Source of the DNA: Acidimicrobiia bacterium | GTDB taxonomy: Bacteria > Actinomycetota > Acidimicrobiia > Spongiisociales > UBA5794 | DNA: 40,356 nucleotides | Reading direction: 5' to 3' | Assembly (NCBI GenBank): GCA_024762335.1 | Contig: JANTHO010000018.1 | Coordinates: 1 to 40,356 of the forward strand | In this document: positions 17,313 through 25,125 of the stretch, piece by piece | How positions within the stretch are numbered: position 1 is the first letter of the stretch | Layout of the letters: each line of letters starts with the position of its first letter | Translations under genes and position numbers: made by a program | Notes under the pieces: generated by a model | What the model was told of the DNA's origin: nothing | Database searches by the model: none | The model's input: only the letters and a program-made list of their open reading frames with translations

Positions 17313-17785
17313 GGAGATACCTTCGTTCTCAGTGGGGTGCCCCCGACGAGGCGCACCAGGAGGTTCGTGCTGGTCCCAAGCGTGGCCCCGGCAGAGAAGA
17401 ACATCGTCAGCAGCCCCCCGGCCACCCAGGGCATCGTCGCGATCGATGCAAGGAGCTGGGTGACGGCGAACGAGACCGCCCAGAAGACGAGATGAAGGGC
17501 CGATCTCTCGGCAACCAGGGCGTCGTCCTCACGCGATATCCGGGTTGCCTGTCCCCAGGCGAGTCCGAAGCCGATTCCGACCATGAGAAGCGCGAGAGCG
17601 AGCAGATCCGCCGCTGCCCGGTTCAGAATGAAGACGTTCACGGCCAGCATGAGCAGCGACATCGCGATGCTGATCAGCAGAGTCGAAACCCGGATGCGCT
17701 GCGGTTTCCGGACCTGGCGCGCGAGACGCCAGAACGTCCAGAGCACGAGCGGGATGGACATGATGCTGAGTGTTCGCCAGATCAT
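17309..17785 (-). CDS. Five-helix membrane protein of unknown function
   Basis: This 158-aa protein has about five hydrophobic segments (residues 5-20, 33-54, 58-77, 97-117, 118-140), with basic loops after the first helix and at the C-terminus. I do not recognise a family. It is embedded in a tight operon: its ATG overlaps the upstream double-zinc-ribbon gene by 4 bp and its stop overlaps the WG-repeat gene by 4 bp, so the three products are probably made in step. A role as membrane partner of the flanking proteins is inferred from position alone. Confidence 0.78.
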   Translation of the reverse strand: MIWRTLSIMSIPLVLWTFWRLARQVRKPQRIRVSTLLISIAMSLLMLAVNVFILNRAAADLLALALLMVGIGFGLAWGQATRISREDDALVAERSALHLVFWAVSFAVTQLLASIATMPWVAGGLLTMFFSAGATLGTSTNLLVRLVGGTPLRTKVSP

Positions 17786-19032
17786 GTCACCTCACCGCCG
17801 GGAGTCTCGACGCGCGTGCCGCACGCGGAACAGAATCGACCCAGCGACGTGTCGACTTCTGCCCCGCAACCGGTACAGATGACGATCGCCGACGGGGGCT
17901 CTCGCACCGGCAACGCATGCCCGCATGCCGGGCAGAATCGTTGACCTTCTTCGATCGGAGCCCCACAAGATGGGCATCCGGCCGGCGTCGGCTCCGGAGG
18001 AGTCGGTTCCGGAGTTGCCGGGGCTACAGACGGGGCGGGAGGGGCGGGAGGGGCCGCCGGCGAGACGGTGATCAGCATCTCGCGGATCGTCTCGGCGGCC
18101 GTCTCCTGCTCCGGTTCAACGATCGTCGCTTCGAACATGGATCCTCGATCGTTCCAGAGCACCAGACCAAACCGGAGGGGTGCCCGGACGATCGTCATCT
18201 CCCCTAATCGAACATCTCCATCCGGACCGGCGGCCACCAGCGTCAGCGCACCCCACTTGATGACGCTACCGACCAGGTCCAGGACATCACGCCCGAGATC
18301 CGTGAGCAGATAGTTGTTGGATCGCCCGGCCTCGAGAATGCCGGCCGCCACCATGTCCCGGATCATGGCGACGCCTTTCGGCGGATCCGCCCGTACGTTG
18401 ACGGGTGACATCGGAGTGAAAGCTGTGACCGCCCACCGCGTGTCGTTCCCCTGCAAATCTTCCTTCAGTTGCTGCTCGAGATCACCCGAGCGGTAGACCT
18501 TCGCGTCCTTCCTGCGATGCTCCAACTCTCCCCGGAGACGCACTGCTCTCCGCCGGTCGGCTGCGGCAAGCGTTCCCACCCACGCCACATACGACATCAC
18601 CACGTCCGGAATCACGGGCCGCGCCGGCAAGGTCGTCAGATCGAGGAATCCGTCGAGCATCGCAACGACCTCGATCTCGGTCGACAGCACGAGGAGGTCA
18701 ACCTCGTCATCCGACTCGCCGACCATCACATAGGGGCCGCCCTCTCGGCCTGCGGCGATCCGGGACACGATCCACTCGTCGACTCCCGGAACGTTGATCC
18801 TGGTGGTCAGGATCCGGTCGGGTGAAGCGATGATGGGGAGAACACCTTCGAGCACCGGCACGGGATGCGCTCCCGCCGCGTCGAGGTACTCGTCGTCGAC
18901 GGTGGCCTCCGCCGCGACGGCATCGACCAGGCCCGGATCGAGAAGTCGCCCGTCGGGGACGACATCGACCATCCGCAGCAGTGCACCGAACTGTCGTCGA
19001 TCGATCCGATACCGCACCGGTGGTTGACTCAT
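17782..19032 (-). CDS. Soluble protein with winged-helix-like segment and two C-terminal zinc ribbons
   Basis: This 416-aa protein is not recognised as a whole. The first 200 residues are soluble and of mixed helix/strand character. Residues about 218-252 (MIRDMVAAGILEAG...YLLTDLGRDVL) look like the recognition helix and wing of a winged-helix fold. A Pro/Ala-rich linker (about 320-350) leads to two tandem zinc ribbons with Cys353/356/367/370 and Cys386/389/401/404. The start at 19032 has AGAGGTAG upstream and lies only 4 bp after the stop of the previous gene. No signal or membrane segment is visible, so it should be the cytoplasmic component of the operon. Its fold and ligand are unknown. 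Confidence 0.8.
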   Translation of the reverse strand: MSQPPVRYRIDRRQFGALLRMVDVVPDGRLLDPGLVDAVAAEATVDDEYLDAAGAHPVPVLEGVLPIIASPDRILTTRINVPGVDEWIVSRIAAGREGGPYVMVGESDDEVDLLVLSTEIEVVAMLDGFLDLTTLPARPVIPDVVMSYVAWVGTLAAADRRRAVRLRGELEHRRKDAKVYRSGDLEQQLKEDLQGNDTRWAVTAFTPMSPVNVRADPPKGVAMIRDMVAAGILEAGRSNNYLLTDLGRDVLDLVGSVIKWGALTLVAAGPDGDVRLGEMTIVRAPLRFGLVLWNDRGSMFEATIVEPEQETAAETIREMLITVSPAAPPAPPAPSVAPATPEPTPPEPTPAGCPSCGAPIEEGQRFCPACGHALPVREPPSAIVICTGCGAEVDTSLGRFCSACGTRVETPGGEVT

Positions 19033-19036
19033 GTGA

Positions 19037-21661
19037 CTACCTCTTCTCCCATTCTCTCCCCGCGGCCGAACCCACAGCCGACCCGATCGGCCCACCTGCG
19101 ATGTCTCCTGTCGATCCTGAAACCGTGTCGGCTGTTTCGACGAGGATCTCATCGGGACCCGGCGTCAGGTTGATCGAATCCGGGCCTCGCCGCACGGCAC
19201 CGTCCGCATCGAACGTGATGACGATCTCCTTCCCGGATGTGTGGGCCGCTTGCAGCTTTCCCCGAAGCGCAACGGCTTCATCGAGCGCGGCCTGGTGCTG
19301 GGGGGTCCCCGGCCGGTGTGGGGCGGTGATGTCCCGGACAACGGCCATCTCCGATCCGTGTTGCCCCCCTACATCCGTCTGGAACCGTTGCATCACACGG
19401 TCGTAACGGGGCCCGTCCGTCAGGTACTTGCCGGTGGCTTTGTCCTTGACGAACACGGCATCGATGTCCCCGGCGAACGGTTTCCCGGTTGCAACGTCGA
19501 TGATCTTGTTCCCTCTGATCTCCAATCCCCTCTCTTTGAGCAACCGAAGGAACCCCTCATCTTGCGCCATCGTGAATTCACGAAGACGCACCGCCTTTCG
19601 TTTGGTCACAGCGTCCTGTAGCTCACGCGGGATCTTCGACATGTCCGGTTCCGTGGGCTTGAACAGGCCGACGAGGCCCTTGTCCGCCTCGTCCGCTCCG
19701 AGATACACGTCGGCCTGGTTGATCGTCTTCGCTTTCACATCGACGGGTTTCGGCAGAGCGGTTCCGTCGCGAATGTGACGCATGGAGTCGATGTTCGTGG
19801 TCCGCGCCCCGATCTCGACTCCCTCGTCGGCGCAGATACGGCCCGCGGCCCGGGCATCCCGCACGGTGATGCCGGTCTCGTGCAAGTGGTTGGCGGGGAT
19901 GACTTCTCCCGGTCGGGCGTAGTGGCGGACCCAGCCGTCGCGAGGCATGGTGGTGGGACTGGTGCCCTGCTCCACGGCTCCGGCCACCCGGCGTGCGGCG
20001 GCATCCGAGACCTCTTCACCGGCTTCGCGGGCTGCCCGTTTGGCGGCCAACCTGGCATTGACTCGGCGTACGAAGTCGTCGCCGGTCTGGCCTGCGGCGC
20101 GGCGCGCGGCCGCCTCGCTCGACTCCGCCACCGCCTTCTTCCCGGCAGCCCTTCCGGCGACGGCCTTGCCGACCAGATCCCCGGCGACCTCCCCGCCGAT
20201 GTGCCACAGCCCCGTCTTGATGACGGCCTTCGTTGCGTCCCAGTCGCTCAGTTCGAGATTCTGCTCGGCCATCTTCCGGTCGGCGGCCTCTTCCATCGCC
20301 CTCCACGCATCGACCGGCAACAGCACGAGTTCGGACACGCCGCCCGTCAGCGCTGCGACACCGATCCTCACAGGGATCTCCGGGTCGCGGACCATCGCCT
20401 CGGCGAGTCGCCCCGCCAGCGATCCATGGGCGTATCCGACGGCTCTCCCGACGCCGCGAGCAAGCGTGTCGTGGCACCCTTCGAGGAACACCCGCACGTC
20501 CGACTTCTCGAAGTAGCGGTCGATGGCCGCCTGGTCCCCGGTTCGCCTGACGATCGCGTTCCGGACCGCTTCGAGCTCCGCCCACGACGGCAATCCGTCT
20601 CCTTTCACGACCCGGCGTTGGAGGAAATCAAGGAGATCCCGATAGCCCCTCTTGGTCGCCATGTCCTCGAGGCGATCCGCCTTGAGCCTCTGCAACTGTC
20701 GATCCCGGCGTTCGGCGTCGGCGGCGGCACGGTCCTCGGCGGCACGCTGCCGACAACGGTCGGTGAATTTCGCCCACTGGTCGTCGGCGAATCTCTGATG
20801 ATCCCGCAGGGCGGCGGCACGCTCCGCACGGTTCCGGGCATCCCAGTATCGGTCCTCCTCTTCCTCCGAGGTGAACGAGCTCGGTATGTTGTCTCCCCGC
20901 TGCCGGGACCGCTCCAGCCAGAGCCATCCCCCTGCGAGGAGGGCGGTGGCCGCCGCAGCAGCAGCCTGGGCTTCGGGGTCGACCCCGCCGCCGTCCGAAG
21001 ATTCGGCCACCCCAACTGCCTGTTCTTCTCCGGATGGAGCGTTGCTATCGACCGAGTCGGATCCTTCCGTTCCGGAGGCGGCTTCCTCGCTACCGACTCC
21101 GTCCTCTTCCGTCGAATCGGAGCCGCTTTCCGTCCCTTGGTCGACCGTACTCCCATCCGTCGCGTCGTCGGATGCGGCCCAGGGCGGTGGGGGCAGGCTC
21201 CGGATATACCTGCTCTCGAGGACGAGAGCGTCGAGTTGCGGGCAGTTCGCCCTGACGTCGTCGCCCGGTTCCGGGTCGCCGCTCGCCGACGGATCGATCG
21301 GGTCGCAAAGACAGAGATACGGAAAGGTGCGCGTCGTCGGTCCGAGCACCGGTTCTTTCGATTCCCTGGGATCGAAGATGGCGTTGTAGCCGTCCTCGCA
21401 TCCGGAGGTGCCGTCGTAGGTGATCTTCCCGTGTGGAGGCAACAGGTCTCTGATCTGTACGCATCCGGTCCCGGACAGCCGTTTCCACTCGAACCCCTCC
21501 GGGCACGGGTCGGTGGCGTCCTGCGCTGTGGCAGGTTTGGCCGCCAAGGCGACGACCAGTAAGAGGACCGCGACGATGACGCCCCGCGACACGAGTATCC
21601 AATAGCGTTCGAGTCGTCGATGTCCAGGAACACGCTCCCCGGCGTGACCCAACTGCCCCAC
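19037..21661 (-). CDS. Membrane-anchored protein with compact ExoY/CyaA-like cyclase domain
   Basis: This is an 874-aa protein from a GTG that follows GGAGG by 7 nt (an ATG lies at 21697). It has a signal peptide (hydrophobic core about 26-42, likely cut after ATA-46), a Cys-rich external domain (about 52-140), an acidic Ser/Glu linker, one TM helix (about 231-249) followed by arginines, then a long charged and helical region. Residues about 590-780 resemble the edema-factor/ExoY/CyaA fold. PKPVDVKAK (Lys638, Lys645) matches the ATP-binding lysines, FAGDIDAVF (Asp732, Asp734) the metal-binding pair, and QHGSE (His768, Glu771) the QHGTE motif of CyaA. The catalytic His is replaced by Lys643 and the last Asn by Val. 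The domain is much shorter than CyaA. Activity is uncertain. Confidence 0.6.
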   Translation of the reverse strand: MGQLGHAGERVPGHRRLERYWILVSRGVIVAVLLLVVALAAKPATAQDATDPCPEGFEWKRLSGTGCVQIRDLLPPHGKITYDGTSGCEDGYNAIFDPRESKEPVLGPTTRTFPYLCLCDPIDPSASGDPEPGDDVRANCPQLDALVLESRYIRSLPPPPWAASDDATDGSTVDQGTESGSDSTEEDGVGSEEAASGTEGSDSVDSNAPSGEEQAVGVAESSDGGGVDPEAQAAAAAATALLAGGWLWLERSRQRGDNIPSSFTSEEEEDRYWDARNRAERAAALRDHQRFADDQWAKFTDRCRQRAAEDRAAADAERRDRQLQRLKADRLEDMATKRGYRDLLDFLQRRVVKGDGLPSWAELEAVRNAIVRRTGDQAAIDRYFEKSDVRVFLEGCHDTLARGVGRAVGYAHGSLAGRLAEAMVRDPEIPVRIGVAALTGGVSELVLLPVDAWRAMEEAADRKMAEQNLELSDWDATKAVIKTGLWHIGGEVAGDLVGKAVAGRAAGKKAVAESSEAAARRAAGQTGDDFVRRVNARLAAKRAAREAGEEVSDAAARRVAGAVEQGTSPTTMPRDGWVRHYARPGEVIPANHLHETGITVRDARAAGRICADEGVEIGARTTNIDSMRHIRDGTALPKPVDVKAKTINQADVYLGADEADKGLVGLFKPTEPDMSKIPRELQDAVTKRKAVRLREFTMAQDEGFLRLLKERGLEIRGNKIIDVATGKPFAGDIDAVFVKDKATGKYLTDGPRYDRVMQRFQTDVGGQHGSEMAVVRDITAPHRPGTPQHQAALDEAVALRGKLQAAHTSGKEIVITFDADGAVRRGPDSINLTPGPDEILVETADTVSGSTGDIAGGPIGSAVGSAAGREWEKR

Positions 21662-21881
21662 GCTCTTGCCTCCGACCAACGGAACTGGACAACGCATTGT
21701 CCCCCGGCCGCCCGAATCGGCCTACGGGAGAAAGTCCCAAAGTGGGGAAAAGACCGGCAGTCGATGTGCGGCCGTCTCCCCGACGACTCACTGATCGCCA
21801 CTTCGTCGGCCGTACGCCCCACGTTTGTGTCCCACCTGTGCGATACGTTCATCCCGGAGGACATGATGAAAGGAGCCGTTC

Positions 21882-22319
21882 ATGTCCAGCCTTCGAGATA
21901 GGAATCTCCTGTATGCTCGCCTTGAGGAAGTGCTCGGGAGCGAACCTGCGGGGATTCTGATGAGTCACATCTCAACCGAAACCGATCCGGCCACGAAGAC
22001 CGACATCGTCGACCTTGGCGAGCGCCTTGGTGTCCGCATGGATGGAATCGATACACGACTCGACGCCGTCGATGTCCGATTCGACGCGATCGACGCGCGA
22101 TTCGACGCGATCGACACCCGGATCGACCGGATCGACACCCGGATCGACCGGATCGACACCCGGATCGACCGGCTTGAAGCGCATATGGTTCGCTTCGACG
22201 ACAAACTTGACGGCTTCCACGAAGCGCTGCGCGAGCAGACCCGCATCTACATGTTCACGATGACGGGGGTCATGGCGTCGTTCGCTGCGGTCGTGGTCGC
22301 CGCGGGCATCCTCACCTGA
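21882..22319 (+). CDS. Coiled-coil protein with C-terminal transmembrane anchor
   Basis: This 145-aa protein has a short N-terminal region, then a long heptad-patterned stretch (about residues 50-110) built from units such as IDTRIDR, and a C-terminal hydrophobic segment (about 123-143) that should anchor it in the membrane. It resembles small coiled-coil/TM proteins such as XhlA-like and DUF1640-type families in architecture, but I cannot assign it. AAAGGAG precedes the ATG by 6 nt. It is transcribed divergently from the four-gene cyclase-like operon, with about 220 bp between them holding the promoters. The heptads are encoded by near-perfect tandem DNA repeats, so the coil length may vary between strains. 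Confidence 0.75.
   Translation: MSSLRDRNLLYARLEEVLGSEPAGILMSHISTETDPATKTDIVDLGERLGVRMDGIDTRLDAVDVRFDAIDARFDAIDTRIDRIDTRIDRIDTRIDRLEAHMVRFDDKLDGFHEALREQTRIYMFTMTGVMASFAAVVVAAGILT
22110..22172 (+). repeat. Three perfect 21-bp tandem repeats encoding heptads
   Basis: The 21-bp unit beginning ATCGACACCCGG occurs three times without a mismatch (22110-22130, 22131-22151, 22152-22172), with degenerate related units upstream from about 22065. Each unit encodes seven residues, so gain or loss keeps the frame and the coiled-coil register. Confidence 0.9.
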
Positions 22320-22342
22320 GGCCCGACCCGCGGGTGTGGGTC

Positions 22343-23194
22343 TTACACCCCGAGATTCACGCCGGCAGCGGTGACCAGCACGACCATCAACCCAACGCCC
22401 ATCTGTGTCCATCCGATGACTCTCGCCTGAACAGGTGGACGACTCAGCGACACGACGGCGACCACGCCCACCAGAGCGATCGCGACCACGCCGAGCCAGG
22501 GCACGATCCCGAATGCCGCCGCGACCGCGACCACACCGACCATGGCCGCCTGCACCGCGTAGATCCCGGTCGCTCCGACCGGCCGATCGTGCAGTCGCCT
22601 GACCTGACCACGCACGAACACGATCGCCGCGACATCGCGAGCGGCCAACACGAGCCAGAGACCGAACGCGGGTCCGAGATCCCATCCACTGCCGACGGTG
22701 ATCGCCGCAACGGTGGCTCCCATCGCGATCGATCCTGAGAGCTCCGGTCCGAGCGCCCTGTTCTTGCTGTGAGCGTCCGCACGAAGGGCGAACAATGCAA
22801 GCGGAATCGCAACGAGGACGGGAATCCAGAACGGACCGTCTGCCGTGACGAACGCTCCCAGAGCACCCGCCAGGGCGAATCCTCCGTAGATGATCGAGAA
22901 CACGAGAGCGATCTTCGACCTGGGGAGCCACCGGCCCCGGACGAGGTCGGTCGAGAGGATCTTGACCGGTCGCCGTGCCAGGAAGATGCCGAGTGCCGCT
23001 GCCGAGATCTCCCACGCCGTTGGCGAGTGAGCGACCAGCAGCCCGAGCAGAATCGGTTCGAGCGTGAAACCCCAACCACCGTGTTCGGTCGGGAGTCCGA
23101 TCGATCTGATCCGCGCACGCTCGACCAACCCCGGCCGGGCCAATTCCTCACCGCTTCCGGTTTCGATCGCGTCGGATTCCTGCGTTTCGGTCAC
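22343..23194 (-). CDS. YwiC-like integral membrane protein
   Basis: This 283-aa protein resembles the YwiC-like family, named after B. subtilis YwiC, whose function is unknown. The diagnostic N-terminal block [18 protein letters not shown], with the conserved HGGW, follows a polar tail of about 32 residues, and the rest is made of roughly eight to nine hydrophobic helices. The conserved polar residues near the membrane face suggest a transporter or enzyme acting on a lipid, but this is speculative. The start is a GTG without a Shine-Dalgarno sequence; TAGCAT lies 6 nt upstream and could make the transcript leaderless. It is divergent from the DJ-1/PfpI gene, 93 bp away. Confidence 0.87.
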   Translation of the reverse strand: MTETQESDAIETGSGEELARPGLVERARIRSIGLPTEHGGWGFTLEPILLGLLVAHSPTAWEISAAALGIFLARRPVKILSTDLVRGRWLPRSKIALVFSIIYGGFALAGALGAFVTADGPFWIPVLVAIPLALFALRADAHSKNRALGPELSGSIAMGATVAAITVGSGWDLGPAFGLWLVLAARDVAAIVFVRGQVRRLHDRPVGATGIYAVQAAMVGVVAVAAAFGIVPWLGVVAIALVGVVAVVSLSRPPVQARVIGWTQMGVGLMVVLVTAAGVNLGV

Positions 23195-23200
23195 GACGCA

Positions 23201-23206
23201 ATGCTA
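23201..23206 (-). promoter_or_regulatory. Candidate -10 element for leaderless ywiC-like transcript
   Basis: TAGCAT on the minus strand is separated by 6 nt from the GTG at 23194. There is no Shine-Dalgarno sequence and no good -35, as is often seen for leaderless actinobacterial genes. Confidence 0.4.
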
Positions 23207-23287
23207 CGGGGAGGCGTGCCCGACATCGTGTCGGTCGCGGCTGATAAGGTCGGAAGGAGTATCGGTCGTATCACCAAGGAGGTGACG

Positions 23288-23866
23288 ATGGGAAAGAAGA
23301 TTCTCATGCTCGTCGGCGACTTCGTCGAGGACTACGAGGTCATGGTGCCGTTCCAGGCACTCCTGGCGGTGGGTCACCAAGTCGACGCCGTCTGCCCGGA
23401 CAAGGTCGCGGGCGATTCGGTCCGCACAGCCATTCACGACTTCGAAGGCGACCAGACGTATAGCGAAAAACCCGGGCACAATTTCGGCCTGAACGCGACG
23501 TTCGATGAGATCGACGAGACTTCGTACGATGCGCTCGTGATCCCCGGTGGTCGTGCTCCCGAGTACATCCGGTTGAACAAACGGGTGCTCGACATCACCC
23601 GGCATTTCGCGAATGAGGGCAAACCGATCGCAGCGATCTGCCACGGTCCGCAGGTTCTCGCAGCAGCAGGCGTCCTCGGCGGAAGGTCGTGTGCCGCCTA
23701 CCCGGCAGTCGGGCCGACGGTGACGGGCGCCGGGGGCACCTACATGGACATCCCGGTTGACACTGCCTACATCGACGGGAACCTGGTCTCAGCCCCCGCA
23801 TGGCCCGCGCACCCGGACTGGATCGCCAAGTTCCTTCAGGTCCTCGGTACGAAGATCGAAACGTAG
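23288..23866 (+). CDS. DJ-1/PfpI family protein
   Basis: This 192-aa cytoplasmic protein has the DJ-1/PfpI (class I glutamine amidotransferase-like) fold. The nucleophile elbow AAICHGPQ places Cys118 followed by His119, and Glu14 in GDFVEDYE is the conserved glutamate that tunes the cysteine. [15 protein letters not shown] (about 81-95) is the typical loop. Family members have been described as proteases, glyoxalase III-type enzymes or protein/nucleotide deglycases; the exact activity cannot be told here. The ATG has AAGGAGG 5 nt upstream, the strongest ribosome-binding site in this region. It is followed by a pair of strong GC hairpins and then the MBL gene on the same strand. Confidence 0.92.
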   Translation: MGKKILMLVGDFVEDYEVMVPFQALLAVGHQVDAVCPDKVAGDSVRTAIHDFEGDQTYSEKPGHNFGLNATFDEIDETSYDALVIPGGRAPEYIRLNKRVLDITRHFANEGKPIAAICHGPQVLAAAGVLGGRSCAAYPAVGPTVTGAGGTYMDIPVDTAYIDGNLVSAPAWPAHPDWIAKFLQVLGTKIET

Positions 23867-23890
23867 CCGACGAGAAAGCCCACTTCCCTG

Positions 23891-23949
23891 TCCCCCCAGC
23901 CGCGCTGGGGGGACGCGGATTCGTCCCGCGAATCCGCAGGGGGGCGTCC
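23891..23949. other. Twin GC hairpins with a mutually exclusive alternative pairing
   Basis: TCCCCCCAGC/GCTGGGGGGA (23891-23913) forms a 10-bp stem with a 3-nt loop, and GCGGATTCG/CGAATCCGC (23915-23937) forms a 9-bp stem with a 5-nt loop. The G6 run at 23939-23944 could instead pair with the C run of the first stem, and GGACG (23911-23915) with CGTCC (23945-23949), so two structures compete. It lies between the DJ-1 stop and the MBL start. It may be a terminator, an attenuator or a REP-like repeat. Confidence 0.6.
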
Positions 23950-23969
23950 TGCAGCCGGCAGCTCCCTCA

Positions 23970-23975
23970 TACACT
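23970..23975 (+). promoter_or_regulatory. Candidate -10 element for leaderless MBL transcript
   Basis: TACACT lies 8 nt before the ATG at 23984, which has no Shine-Dalgarno sequence. This fits a leaderless mRNA with its own promoter placed just after the twin hairpins. Confidence 0.4.
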
Positions 23976-23983
23976 CCCGGGTC

Positions 23984-24838
23984 ATGCGCATCACGCTCCT
24001 CGGGACCGGTGGGCCGCGGCCCGATCCCGGCCGGCAAGGCCCGGCGACGCTCGTCGACGTCGCCGGGCTGCGACTGCTGTTCGACGCCGGGCGCGGCGTC
24101 GCGACGCAACTGGCCCGCGTCGACGTCTCCCTCCTCGAAGTCGATGCCGTATTCATCACCCACCACCACTTCGATCACATCGGCGGTCTCGGCGATCTCC
24201 TCATGGCGGCATGGAATCTGGGACGAACACGGCCGCTGAACGTCTACGGACCCCGGGGCACCCGCAGGATCGTCAACACGCTGTTCGACGAGATCTACGC
24301 CGCCGACATCCGCTTCCGGATACGGGAAGCCGCACACCTCGGTGCACCCATCCCCCACCCCGCCGAAACGTTCCGCGCCTACGACATCAAGGCGGGCGTG
24401 ATCGAATCGAACGAGACCTTCCGCCTGGAAGCAGGTCGGATCGAACACGGCGGGCACGTTCTCGGTCTCGGCACCGACGAATGGAACGCAGTCGGATACC
24501 GTATCGAGGGCGACGGCCGTTCCGTCTGCATCGCGGGCGATGCCGTGGCAGGATTGGATCTCGAACACCTCGCACGCGAGGTCGACGCTCTGGTCATCTG
24601 CGGGTATCTCGCCGACGACGAAATGGTCCACGACGCCGATCGTTTCGTTTCGGACCATGTGCTCGCCGGAGGCCCGCAGGCCGCGCATATCGCAGCCGAC
24701 ACGGGAGCGAGACAACTCGTGCTCACCCATCTGAGACAGAAACCGGCCGAGTCGATCGAGGCAATGGCCCGCGAGATCCGCGCGATCTACGATGGGCGAC
24801 TCGTCATCGGCCAGGACATGGCAACGATCGACGTGTAG
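23984..24838 (+). CDS. MBL-fold metallohydrolase, RNase Z/arylsulfatase-like
   Basis: This 284-aa protein has a metallo-beta-lactamase fold of the RNase Z-like group. MRITLLGTGGPRPDPGRQGP is a typical start, HHHFDHIGG (His60-His65) supplies the HxHxDH zinc ligands, an AGDAV segment near residues 185-190 gives the bridging aspartate, and LTHLRQKP near the C-terminus gives the last histidine. The length and the missing exosite suit the group of small-molecule hydrolases annotated as arylsulfatase-like or ribonuclease Z-like; a real tRNA 3-prime endonuclease role is possible but less likely. No signal peptide is seen. It follows the DJ-1 gene by 117 bp. Confidence 0.88.
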   Translation: MRITLLGTGGPRPDPGRQGPATLVDVAGLRLLFDAGRGVATQLARVDVSLLEVDAVFITHHHFDHIGGLGDLLMAAWNLGRTRPLNVYGPRGTRRIVNTLFDEIYAADIRFRIREAAHLGAPIPHPAETFRAYDIKAGVIESNETFRLEAGRIEHGGHVLGLGTDEWNAVGYRIEGDGRSVCIAGDAVAGLDLEHLAREVDALVICGYLADDEMVHDADRFVSDHVLAGGPQAAHIAADTGARQLVLTHLRQKPAESIEAMAREIRAIYDGRLVIGQDMATIDV

Positions 24839-24995
24839 ACGCCGGTCGGAAGACCGCACGATCACAGCCGATACCGGCTTCGCCGACGTGCGCCGGCCGG
24901 CTGCCCATTCCGGTGGTGACAAAGGCGAGGCAAGCGGCCACTTCCACGACCGATCCGAGCTGAACCGGCCGAGCCTCGAGCACTCCACATTCAAT

Positions 24996-25023
24996 GAGGG
25001 CGCGGCCTGCGGGCCCCGCCCTC
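24996..25023. other. GC-rich hairpin upstream of malic enzyme gene
   Basis: GAGGGCG (24996-25002) pairs with CGCCCTC (25017-25023), and GGCC/GGCC extend the stem inward after one mismatch. It lies in the 287-bp gap between the MBL and malic enzyme genes and could end the MBL transcript or act in the malic enzyme leader. I see no gene in this gap. Confidence 0.45.
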
Positions 25024-25125
25024 GCGTTCCGGGGAAGCAAGGACCTTCCGGCCCTAGTCCGCGCCCGCTGAACGGCAGACGATGTGTCTGAACCCGTCTT
25101 CGCGCCGCGAGCATCGGAGGATGCC

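Noticed and set aside
19775-21562. 595-codon plus-strand frame opposite the cyclase-like gene
   Set aside because: The minus-strand product has a signal peptide, TM helix and conserved motifs; the plus frame has none of these and looks like an antisense shadow.
22065-22172. Short tandem repeats suggestive of a CRISPR array
   Set aside because: The repeats are directly adjacent with no spacers, are in frame and encode coiled-coil heptads.
25036-25056. DosR-box-like sequence AAGGACCTTCCGGCCCTAG before the malic enzyme gene
   Set aside because: The half-sites have the wrong spacing by one base and the first G of the consensus is missing; no DosR gene is in the window.
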